64,000 bases of DNA from Halorubrum trapanicum (GTDB taxonomy: Archaea; Halobacteriota; Halobacteria; Halobacteriales; Haloferacaceae). Location: the NCBI RefSeq assembly GCF_002355655.1, contig NZ_AP017569.1, forward strand, positions 1,426,001 to 1,490,000, in the 5' to 3' direction. The position numbers and the translations under genes were made by a program. Shown piece after piece: positions 51,201 to 61,839 of the stretch (positions are counted from its first letter, which is position 1; each line of letters starts with the position of its first letter). The notes under the pieces are model-generated. The model did no database searches, was not told the origin of the DNA, and saw nothing but the letters and a program-made list of their open reading frames with translations.

Positions 51201-53382
51201 CGCGGCCGGCCTCGTCCGGCTCGCAGACGGTGCCGCAGTCGTTACACTCGTAGTGCGGCTCCGTGTGCGTCTCGCAGTCGGGGCACAGCGCGGCGTAGGT
51301 GTGCTCGCCGCAGTCGGGGCAGACGCGGTCGGAGACCTCTAGTTCGTGTCGTCCGCGGTGGCCGGTGTCGTCCATCACGTTCGCCGCCTCGGCCACGTCG
51401 CGCTGGGGGCCGCCCGCCTCGTTGATCGGGAACAGGGTGTGGACGGCCGGCGAGAGGTCGCGGCTCTCGGACTTCTCGGGGCGACCCATCCGGTTGCCGA
51501 TCCGGGTCGGCGCGCGTTCGCGCACCTCGAACGGCGCCACCTCGTTGACCGCGCGGATCGCGTTCTCGCCGTCGGCGTACTCGCGGGCCGCGGCCGAGAG
51601 GTCGGCCGCGTCCCACTCCCGGCGAAGCCCGTCGTCGATCCCGAGCGACCGCGCGAGCGGGCGCCACGTCGGGATCCGGAGCGCGTCCGGGGTCGCCGCG
51701 TGCTCGACCAGCAGCGACTCCAGCGCGTCCTGAACCGTGTCGGTGCGCTCGATCGCGAGGACGCTCTCGACGACCTCGCCCGCGGCGACCGCCTCGGCGA
51801 GCGCCTCGAACGCGTCGACCGACACGTCGTGCCAGAGGTAGGTGTATTCGGGGTGGAGCGGGCAGTCGTACTCGCGCGCCCACGCGAGCGCCTGATCGAC
51901 CTCCGGGTGTTCGAGGTCGACGTGCGGGTCGTCGCCCATGGCCTGAACGTCGGCGCCGGCCGCCTCGAACTCTTGGACCCACCACTCGGGCGCGTACGAC
52001 GCGGGCGCGAGCGGGTGGTTGTTCTCGACGAACTCCCCGTAGTTGACGAGGTACTCCCCTAAGTCGAGCACCTTCTCGATCCCGTTGCGGACCGCCTTCG
52101 CCTCCTCGGGGTCGTCGATCCGCCGGACCTCGCCGTTCGCCAGCCGGACCGTCGGCCCCTCGATGGAGTCGACCGGGACGACGCCGTGCGCCTTCCCGGG
52201 CCGCTCCGTCTTGATCTGCGTCCCGGCCGCGAGGAAGTCGTCGACGATGTGCATCGTCGCGGGGTGGACGCCGCCGGTCGCGAACCCGTGGTTGCGCGCG
52301 CGGCCGTACCGGAGGCGGAACCCGCCCGCCTCGCTCGGGTGGGTGAAGACGGGCCGGCCCGCGATCAGGTCCCGGAGGAACTTCTGGGAGGGCTCGGCGC
52401 GGGGCGGGCCATCCGCGTCAGCCTCGGGGGAGTCGGCGGCGGCTTCGTCGCCCGCCTCTTCCGATTCGCCGTCACCGTCCTCCGCGTCGTCCCCATCGGC
52501 CGCGTCGGACGCCGCGGCGTCCCCGTCGCCGGCCCCGTCCTTCCCGATCGTCCCGTCGATCAGGTCTTGGAGCCACGGCCAGTCGACCTCGTCGAGGTCG
52601 CGCGTGTACCGCTGGATCTTCGGCGCCTTCAGGGCGATCCCCTCGGCTGCGACGAGGCACATCCCGCCGCGCGCGGAGTTGGTGTCGACGCGCTCGAGGT
52701 CGCGGAACCCCGAGACCTCCTCGTCGCTCGTCGCCTCCCCGTCGAGCATGACGGGGATATGCTTCGCGATGAACTTCGACTCCTTGTCCTTCGGCGTGTA
52801 CTGGAGCCCCGTGTCCTTGTCGTACAAGGCGATCTCCTCGGCGTAGCGCTCGACCTCCACGTCGCGCGGCTTGTACTCGTCGATGCCCAGCAGCGAGCGA
52901 GCGTAGTCGGCGACGAGCACCGACAGCGCCTGCGCGGTCCCGCCCGCCGACCGGATCGGACCGGCGTAGTAGACGTTGACGAACTCGGTGCCGTCGTCGT
53001 TCTCCAGCAGCTCCACGCGGTCGATCCCCTCGATCGGCGCGGCGACGACGCCCTCGGTGAGCAGCGCGACGGCGGTGCGGACGGCTCCCTCGATCTTCCC
53101 CTCGCGGGAGTCGTAGTCGCCGACGTTGCCGTCGACGAAGTCGGTGACCAGCTCCAGCGCCGCCTCCTCGCGGGACATCTCGCCCTCCAGGTCGCGGACG
53201 CGCTCCGCGACGCCGTCGATGCCGAGGATGTTCTCGACGCGGTCCGCCATGTCGCGGGCGACCGGGATCTCGATCTCGGGCTCCGGGTCCCGACCCTGCT
53301 CTTTGGCCGTCTCCGCGACGTCCCACGCCTCGTCGAGCCGCTCCTCGATCCGCGCGAAGTAGCGCTCGTCGTCCGGTCTCAT
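48277..53382 (-). CDS. polD2: DNA polymerase D large subunit DP2, with intein
   Basis: 1701 residues as encoded; 1186 after removal of a 515-residue intein (residues 937-1451). DP2 is the catalytic subunit of the archaeal D-family polymerase. N-terminal part: [42 protein letters not shown] and [18 protein letters not shown]. Zinc-finger cysteines occur in [16 protein letters not shown] and [8 protein letters not shown]-type clusters, and the catalytic core [37 protein letters not shown] is interrupted by the intein. The C-terminus has [22 protein letters not shown] and ends in a PCNA-binding-like QSGIADFM. An Ala/Asp-rich insert (about residues 280-330) is halophile-specific. Confidence 0.96.
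   Translation of the reverse strand: [1701 protein letters not shown]
49030..50574 (-). mobile_element. Intein with LAGLIDADG homing endonuclease in DP2
   Basis: 515 residues inserted after ...AAKRRN. It begins with Cys1 (codon 50572-50574; [10 protein letters not shown]). Splicing block B is [13 protein letters not shown]. The endonuclease has two dodecapeptide motifs, [10 protein letters not shown] and [10 protein letters not shown], both with their acidic residue, so it may be active. Block F is [16 protein letters not shown]. The last residue is Gln (codon 49030-49032), before extein Cys, and the residue before it is Asp instead of the usual His. C-terminal Gln is known for DP2 inteins of this site. 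The intein and both flanks are poorer in G/C than the rest of the gene. Confidence 0.95.
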
Positions 53383-53422
53383 CGGGCCTCGGTCGAGGGA
53401 ACCGCGCGGCGCGTTCGTCGGG

Positions 53423-53842
53423 TCACAGCCACAGGTCGAGGTCGGTCGCCTCGTCGTGCGAGCGCTCCAGCGGTTCGGCGAACGCGCGCAGGTGACACTC
53501 GCCGGCCCAGACCGTCGCCGAGTCGAGATGCCCCGCGAGCGCCTGCCCGCTCGGCCGCGAGAGTACGGCGTGGGTGTGCGCGAACACGTCCCCCTCCAAA
53601 AGCGAGACGTTGCCCACGCAGGCGGCCACCTCCAGCGGCTCGTCGAAGGTGACCGAGCGGTACTCGGTCTCCTCCTGGTCGTAGAACCAGACGTCCGCGT
53701 CCTGGACCGCGCCGAGGGCCGTGAACCAGCCGGCCTCGACGTCCTCCTCGCGGGCGAGGCTCTCTATCTCCTCGCGCCAGTCGGCGCCCGTCTCGAACCG
53801 CGCGACGTACTCCGCCGTGGGTTCGACCTCGCGATGGTACAT
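53423..53842 (-). CDS. PPC/DUF296-domain protein
   Basis: 139 residues spanning one PPC domain (plants and prokaryotes conserved): EYVARFETGADWREEIESLAREEDVEAGWFTALGAV, then VFAHTHAVLSRPSGQALAGHL with His residues of the metal site, and GECHLRAFAEPLE. Trimeric in known structures; some family members bind DNA. 40 bp downstream comes the DP2 start, same strand. Confidence 0.9.
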   Translation of the reverse strand: MYHREVEPTAEYVARFETGADWREEIESLAREEDVEAGWFTALGAVQDADVWFYDQEETEYRSVTFDEPLEVAACVGNVSLLEGDVFAHTHAVLSRPSGQALAGHLDSATVWAGECHLRAFAEPLERSHDEATDLDLWL

Positions 53843-54073
53843 AGCAACTCCCCACGGCGGCCGGGGAGAAAAAGGCTTCAGTCGGACCGAGCGGGACCGG
53901 CGGAGTGAATTTGATATAGCGATATAAAATTTAGCTAGCGTCGATAGAGAGACACGGAAGAAACGACGGAAGACCCGTTACGATGCCGCAAACCTGCGAG
54001 AACGGTCGACTATCGGCGGCGATGCGACTGGCGAAGCGGGAAGAGAGAGGAGAGGCTCGGAGGTCGAACCGGC

Positions 54074-54463
54074 TCAGAACGGGGCCTGGGGGCCTTCGTC
54101 GTCGCCGCCGTCGTCGTCGGTCGTCTCGCCGGGGAAGGAGGGAGACATCCCGCCGCCGCTGCTGGTACCGCCGAGGTCGCCGTCGGCGCCGGCGGACGCG
54201 CCGGTGTCCGCGTGGACCGTCTCGATCTCGGGGATCTCCTTGACCATCCGGGACTTGATCGCCTGGATCGTCATCGGGGAGATACCGCAGCCGGAGCAGG
54301 CGCCGCCGAGCTGGACCGTCACCTCTCCCTTCTCGCGGTCGAGGTGGGCGATGGCGGCGCTCCCGCCGTGCATCTGGATCTGCGGGAAGTTGCGCCGCAG
54401 GAAGTTCGTGATCCGCTCGCGGAGTTCGTTTTCCGCGTCAGCCGCGTCGGTGTCCGTGCTCAT
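54074..54463 (-). CDS. NifU C-terminal-domain Fe-S protein
   Basis: 129 residues. NifU-type core: LRERITNFLRRNFPQIQMHGGSAAIAHLDREKGEVTVQLGGACSGCGISPMTIQAIKSRM, with CSGCG as the two cluster-binding Cys (CxxC). Acts as Fe-S scaffold or carrier, linking to sufBCD in the window. The C-terminus is a Gly/Asp-rich tail. Confidence 0.92.
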   Translation of the reverse strand: MSTDTDAADAENELRERITNFLRRNFPQIQMHGGSAAIAHLDREKGEVTVQLGGACSGCGISPMTIQAIKSRMVKEIPEIETVHADTGASAGADGDLGGTSSGGGMSPSFPGETTDDDGGDDEGPQAPF

Positions 54464-54542
54464 GCCCGCGAGTTGGCGGGCGGCGGGCTTATGCCTTTGG
54501 TTCGGGCGGATACGGGCCGCGACACCGCCCCGTCGTGCCCCG

Positions 54543-54872
54543 TCACTCCGGGCGATCGACGCCGAGGGTGCGGTACAGCTCGGACTCGATCCGCTCGGCG
54601 TACTCCTCGAGCGTCTCCTCGAACGTCTCGTCGTCGACCGCGACGGCGCCGCGGATGCGCTCGCGGGGGTTCTCCGGGAGTTCGACGCGGAACTCGCCGT
54701 CCTCGTAGAACGGCTCCGACTCGTTGAGCACGGTCTGGTCGATCCCGTGGATCAGCTCCGAGTCGTACCGGTCGTTCATCTGCTCGAAGGCGTTCTTGTA
54801 CGCCCGCTGGAGCTCGTTGAAGTAGTGCGCGTACTTGTCCTCGAACTTCTCCGGGTCGAACTCGTCGGCCAT
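54543..54872 (-). CDS. DUF5783-family haloarchaeal protein
   Basis: 109 residues from the ATG at 54870-54872: FDPEKFEDKYAHYFNELQRAYKNAFEQMNDRYDSELIHGIDQTVLNESEPFYEDGEFRVELPENP. Helical N-terminal half and acidic C-terminal helices. I recall this as DUF5783, conserved in haloarchaea without known function. A longer frame adds basic, promoter-like sequence. Confidence 0.75.
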   Translation of the reverse strand: MADEFDPEKFEDKYAHYFNELQRAYKNAFEQMNDRYDSELIHGIDQTVLNESEPFYEDGEFRVELPENPRERIRGAVAVDDETFEETLEEYAERIESELYRTLGVDRPE

Positions 54873-55170
54873 GTCGCGAGCGAGGGTCCGGCGGGAAAAA
54901 AGGCGGTCGATCGCCGTCGAGACGCCGAAACGGACCGAAAACCGAGCGTACGGTCGGACGAGAGATTCGACCGTGGACGGTGAAATAAATCGCATGCCGC
55001 GATATAGAATTTCTCAGGCGCGGCGACCGGTACGCCACGCCTCGTCGTGAGCCGCGGACTCAGTCGGACGAGGACAGGGAGTCGGACCGACGTCGCCGAG
55101 CGACGGACCGGGAACTACCGGGACCGGTCCGAGCGGACTCGAAAAGAAAACCGACGGCGACCGGGGGACC

Positions 55171-57655
<2,485 letters not shown>

Positions 57656-59083
57656 TCAGCGGTTCAGCGTGTGAATCGCCTGCCCGCGGGCGTTCTCTGC
57701 CGCTTCCATCACCGCCTCCGCGAGCGTCGGGTGGGTGTGGACGGTGGCGGCCACGTCCTCCAGCGTCGCCCCCATCTCGATCGCGAGCGCGACCTCGGCG
57801 ATCAGCTCCGACGCCTCCGGCCCGACGATCTGCCCGCCGAGGACGAACCCGGTCTCCTCGTCGGCGACGATCCGGACGAACCCCTCGGTGTGGCCGGTCG
57901 TCATCGCCCGCCCGGAGGCGTTGAACGGCATCTCGCCGACCGCGGGCTCGAAGCCGGCGTCTTCGGCCTCCGCCTCGGTCATTCCCACCGTGCCGATCTC
58001 GGGATCGGTGAAGACGGCCGCGGGGATCGCCTGCTGGTCCATCGCGGCGGGTTCGCCCGCGATCACCTCGGCGGCGACGATCCCCTCGTTCGAGGCCGCG
58101 TGCGCGAGCATCGGGTCGCCGGCGACGTCGCCGACGGCGTGGATATGCTCAACCGCGGTGCGGGTGCGGTCGTCGGTGTCGATGAACCCGCGCTCGTCGG
58201 TCTCGATCCCGGCGCTCTCCAGGTCGAGCCCGTCCGTGACGGGCTGGCGGCCGACCGCGACGAGGATTTTATCGACGCCGTACGTCGACTCCTCGCCCTC
58301 CTCCGTCTCCGTGTGAAGGAGGTAGCCGCCGTCGGGCGCCTCGGACCACTCGCTCGCGCCCTCGCCGAAGTGGAACTCGACGCCCAGCTCCTTCGCGCGC
58401 TCGCGGACGATCCGCTTCACGTCGTCCTCGTAGGGGTCGAGGATATCGTCGAGCATCTCGACGACCGTCACGTTGGCGCCGAGCTTCGCGTACGTCGTCG
58501 CCAGCTCCATCCCGATGTAGCCGCCGCCGACGACCCCGAGTCGGTCCGGGACCGTGTCGGCGTCGAGCGCCTCGGCGGAACTCCAGACGTGGTCCTCCGC
58601 GAACTCGAAGCCGGGGATCTGGACCGGCCGCGATCCGGTCGCGATAACCGCGTGTTCGAACGAGAGCGTCTCGGAGCCCTGCCCGTCGCCGCCGTGCGCG
58701 ACGCGAACGGTGTCCTCGCCGACGAACGAGGCGGTCCCCTCGATCAGGTTCACGCCGTTCGCCTTACAGAGCTTCTCGACGCCGCCCGTCAGCCGGTCGA
58801 CGACGCCGTTCTTCCACTCGACCATCTTCCCCATGTCGACGGCGGGGTCCGCGTGGACGCCCATGAACTCCGCGTTGCCGGCCTCGTGGGCGAGGCCGCT
58901 CCCCGTGATCAGCGCCTTCGAGGGGATACAGCCGCGGTTGAGACAGGCGCCGCCGTAGGCGTCCTTCTCGACCAAGGTCGTGTCGAGCCCCTCCTGTGCG
59001 GCGCGGATGGCGGCGACGTAGCCGCCCGGCCCCGCGCCGATGACCAGTACCTCCGTTCCCGTGGTGACGTCTCCGACGACCAT
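57656..59083 (-). CDS. lpdA: Dihydrolipoyl dehydrogenase (E3)
   Basis: 475 residues, FAD disulfide oxidoreductase that reoxidises lipoamide in 2-oxoacid dehydrogenase complexes. FAD site VLVIGAGPGGYVAAIRAA; redox pair Cys47/Cys52 in GGACLNRGCIPSKAL; NAD site VVGGGYIGMELATTYAKLGANVTVVE; and HTHPTLAEAVMEAA with the His-Glu dyad. It overlaps the E2 stop by one base (TAATG). Last gene of the operon. Confidence 0.95.
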   Translation of the reverse strand: MVVGDVTTGTEVLVIGAGPGGYVAAIRAAQEGLDTTLVEKDAYGGACLNRGCIPSKALITGSGLAHEAGNAEFMGVHADPAVDMGKMVEWKNGVVDRLTGGVEKLCKANGVNLIEGTASFVGEDTVRVAHGGDGQGSETLSFEHAVIATGSRPVQIPGFEFAEDHVWSSAEALDADTVPDRLGVVGGGYIGMELATTYAKLGANVTVVEMLDDILDPYEDDVKRIVRERAKELGVEFHFGEGASEWSEAPDGGYLLHTETEEGEESTYGVDKILVAVGRQPVTDGLDLESAGIETDERGFIDTDDRTRTAVEHIHAVGDVAGDPMLAHAASNEGIVAAEVIAGEPAAMDQQAIPAAVFTDPEIGTVGMTEAEAEDAGFEPAVGEMPFNASGRAMTTGHTEGFVRIVADEETGFVLGGQIVGPEASELIAEVALAIEMGATLEDVAATVHTHPTLAEAVMEAAENARGQAIHTLNR

Positions 59084-60765
59084 TATTCGTTGAGTAGCAG
59101 CAGGGGGTTTTCTAAGTGTTCCATGACGGTGTTCGCGAACTCGGCCGCGATCGCCCCGTCGACGACTCGGTGGTCGATCGATAAGGACAGCGGCAGCGTC
59201 GGCGCCGGGACGACCTCGCTTTCCCCGTCGCGCTCGCGCACGACCGGGCGCTCCTCGATGGCGCCGAGCCCCAAGATCGCGGTCTCGGGGTAGTTGATGA
59301 TCGGCGTGGCGTACTCGCCGCCGATGGCGCCGAAGTTGGTGATGGTGAACGTGCCGCCCTTCATCTCGTCGGGCTTCAGCTTCCGCTCGCGGGCGCGGGA
59401 AGCGAGGTCGTTCACCTCGTCGGCCAGTTCGAAGAGCCCCTTCTCGTCCACGTCGTCGACGACGGGGACCATGAGGCCCGCGTCGGTCGCGACCGCGATC
59501 CCGAGGTTGTACTCCTTCTTCAAGACGATCTCCTCGTCGTCCTCGCGGAGCTCGCTGTTGAGGTACGGGCGCTCCTTCAGGCCGGCGACGATGGCCTTCA
59601 TCACGAACGGCATGTAGGTGAGCTTCACGTCGCGCTCGGCCGCCTTCGGCTTCAGGTCCGCGCGCGCCTCAACCAAGGCGTCGACCTCGGCGGTGTCGTG
59701 GTGGGTGACGTGCGGGGCGGTGAACTTCGATCGCTCCATCTGCTTCCCGATGGTCCGCCTGACGCCGCGGTAAGGGACCGTCTCGTCGCCGTCGCGCTCG
59801 GTCGGCGCGGTCCCCGAGGCGGCGGCCGCGTCCGTCGCGGCGGGCTCCGGTGTCGCGTCCGCGTCGGCCGGCTCCGCGTCGACCGGTTCCGGCTCCGCCG
59901 TCGGCTCTGCCGGCGACTCCAACGCGTCCGCGTACGCGTTCACGGCGTCGGCCGTGACGAACGCCTCGCCGTCGCGGGTCTCGTCGGTCGGCACGTCGTC
60001 GATGTCCACGTCGCGCTCGCGCGCGACCTTCCGCGTCGCGGGCGTCGCGAGCGTCGTCTCACGGCCCGCCGGCTCGGGGGCATCGCCGCCAGCGCCGGCC
60101 GCGGAGGAATCCGCGGAGTCGGCGGGGCCCCGCTTGCTGACCGCGGACTTCCGCTCGCCCGATCCGGTGTCGGTCGGCGCGGGCCGCGGCGTCGGCGCGT
60201 CGCCGTCGGAGCCCCCGCCGCTCGCGGCGGCCCCGCCCTCGGCGTGCGCCCGCACGTCGGCCTCGCTCACGCGGCCGCCGGGACCGCTCCCGTCGACCGC
60301 GGCGACGTCGACGCCCAGCTCGCGGGCGAGCCGGCGGGCCGACGGCGGCGCGAAGGTTCGTCCGGAGGGCGTGTCGGGTTCGGTTTCGGGCTCGGCGGCG
60401 GTCGCGCCGGCCTCATCGGCGGCCGCGCCGGGTTCCGGCTCGGGCTCGTCGCCCGCGGCCGAATCGGACTCGGATTCGGCGTCAGTTCCCGCGTCGTCGG
60501 CGGCCGCCTCGGCATCGCCCTCCTCGTCCACGCGGAACGAGATGATCACGTCGCCGACGGGGACCATCTCCCCCTCCTCGACGAACAGCTCCTCGACGGT
60601 CCCGTCGTAGCTCGACGGCACCTCGACGAGCGCCTTGTCGGTCTCGACCTCGGCGACGGGCTGGTCCTCCTCGACGCGGTCGCCGGGCGCGACCAGCCAG
60701 CTGACGAGTTCGCCCTCCGCGACACCCTCGCCGACGTCGGGCAGCTTGAACTCCTTGACGGTCAT
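59083..60765 (-). CDS. pdhC: Dihydrolipoamide acyltransferase (E2)
   Basis: 560 residues. A lipoyl domain at about 1-75 has the lipoyl Lys in VETDKALVEVPS. Acidic linkers follow, then a peripheral-subunit-binding domain (FAPPSARRLARELGVDVAAVDGSGPGGRVSEADV) and a second, more degenerate one (LATPATRKVARERDVDIDDVPTDETRDGEAFVTADAV). The catalytic domain ends with SIDHRVVDGAIAAEF (HxxxDG). It builds the core of a pyruvate or branched-chain oxoacid complex. Haloarchaea mainly use ferredoxin-dependent oxidoreductases, so the substrate of such complexes is uncertain. Confidence 0.93.
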   Translation of the reverse strand: MTVKEFKLPDVGEGVAEGELVSWLVAPGDRVEEDQPVAEVETDKALVEVPSSYDGTVEELFVEEGEMVPVGDVIISFRVDEEGDAEAAADDAGTDAESESDSAAGDEPEPEPGAAADEAGATAAEPETEPDTPSGRTFAPPSARRLARELGVDVAAVDGSGPGGRVSEADVRAHAEGGAAASGGGSDGDAPTPRPAPTDTGSGERKSAVSKRGPADSADSSAAGAGGDAPEPAGRETTLATPATRKVARERDVDIDDVPTDETRDGEAFVTADAVNAYADALESPAEPTAEPEPVDAEPADADATPEPAATDAAAASGTAPTERDGDETVPYRGVRRTIGKQMERSKFTAPHVTHHDTAEVDALVEARADLKPKAAERDVKLTYMPFVMKAIVAGLKERPYLNSELREDDEEIVLKKEYNLGIAVATDAGLMVPVVDDVDEKGLFELADEVNDLASRARERKLKPDEMKGGTFTITNFGAIGGEYATPIINYPETAILGLGAIEERPVVRERDGESEVVPAPTLPLSLSIDHRVVDGAIAAEFANTVMEHLENPLLLLNE

Positions 60766-60830
60766 CGATCGACCACCTCGGCGGTCGCGCGTCGGCGCTC
60801 GACGGTCGTGCGCCGGTCCTCGGTGTTCAT
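60762..60830 (-). other. Possible 22-codon leader ORF before E2
   Basis: An ATG at 60828-60830 reads 22 Arg/Thr/Glu-rich codons to a TGA at 60762-60764 that overlaps the E2 start (ATGA). It fills most of the unusual 87-bp gap between E1-beta and E2 in an operon whose other genes touch or overlap. It may keep ribosomes on the transcript so that E2 is translated by coupling. Confidence 0.45.
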
Positions 60831-60852
60831 GGGTGTATCTCCGGCGGCCATC

Positions 60853-61839
60853 TTAAAACTCGACCGCCTCCAGGATTCCCTCCTCGATACGGGCCGCGGA
60901 CGGGAGGTAGTAGTCCTCTAAGGCGTACAGCGGGTACGGCACGTCGAACCCAGTGACGCGGCCGATCGGCGCCTCCTGGTACAGCAGTGCCTCCTCCTGG
61001 AGGATCGCCGTGATCTCGCCCGCGAGCCCGCCCGTCTTCGGCGCCTCGTGGACGACGACCGCGCGGCCGGTCTTCTCGAACGCCTCGACGATCGCTTCGC
61101 GGTCCAGCGGAGATATCGTCCGGAGGTCGACGACCTCGCACTCGATCCCCTCCTCGCCGAGCGTCTCTGCGGCCTCCAGCGTGGGGCGAGTCATCGCGCC
61201 GTAGGTGAACACGGCGACGTCGTCGCCCTCGCGGCGCGTGGCCGCCTCGCCGATGGGGACCGTGTACGGCTCCTCGGGCACCTCCTCGCGGAACGCCCGG
61301 TAGATCAGCTTCGGTTCGAGGAAGATCACCGGGTCGGGGTCGCGGATCGACGCCGCGAGTAACCCCTTCGCTTCGTACGGCGTCGAGGGGATCACCACCT
61401 TCAGCCCCGCCTCGTGGGCGTAGAACGCCTCCTTCGACTCGGAGTGGTGCTCCGGCGCGCGGATGCCGCCGCCGTAGGGGGCCCGCAGCGTCATCGGGAG
61501 CGTGAACCGCCCGCGGCTGCGGGTTCGGAACCGCGCCATGTGCGAGACGATCTGGTCGAAGCCGGGGTACATGAACCCGGAGAACTGGATCTCCGGGACC
61601 GGTCGCATCCCCATCGCGGCCATCCCGACCGCGGTCCCGACGATGCCCGACTCGGCGAGCGGCGTGTCGATCACTCGATCGCCGCCGAACTCGTCGAAGA
61701 GGCCCTCGGTGGCGCGGAAGACGCCGCCGTTCTTCCCGACGTCCTGGCCCATCACGACGACGTCGTCGTCCTCGCGAAGTTCGGTGTGTAATCCGTCTCG
61801 GACCGCCTGTACCAGCGTGAGGTTCTGTGTCTCGGTCAT
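60853..61839 (-). CDS. pdhB: 2-Oxoacid dehydrogenase E1 beta subunit
   Basis: 328 residues. LTLVQAVRDGLHTELREDDDVVVMGQDVGKNGGVFRATEGL, IDTPLAESGIVGTAVGMAAMGMRPVPEIQF and RAPYGGGIRAPEHHSESKEAF are the standard E1-beta sequence, ending with the transketolase C-domain (VDLRTISPLDREAIVEAFEKTGR). The ATG follows the E1-alpha stop directly (TGAATG). Confidence 0.95.
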   Translation of the reverse strand: MTETQNLTLVQAVRDGLHTELREDDDVVVMGQDVGKNGGVFRATEGLFDEFGGDRVIDTPLAESGIVGTAVGMAAMGMRPVPEIQFSGFMYPGFDQIVSHMARFRTRSRGRFTLPMTLRAPYGGGIRAPEHHSESKEAFYAHEAGLKVVIPSTPYEAKGLLAASIRDPDPVIFLEPKLIYRAFREEVPEEPYTVPIGEAATRREGDDVAVFTYGAMTRPTLEAAETLGEEGIECEVVDLRTISPLDREAIVEAFEKTGRAVVVHEAPKTGGLAGEITAILQEEALLYQEAPIGRVTGFDVPYPLYALEDYYLPSAARIEEGILEAVEF

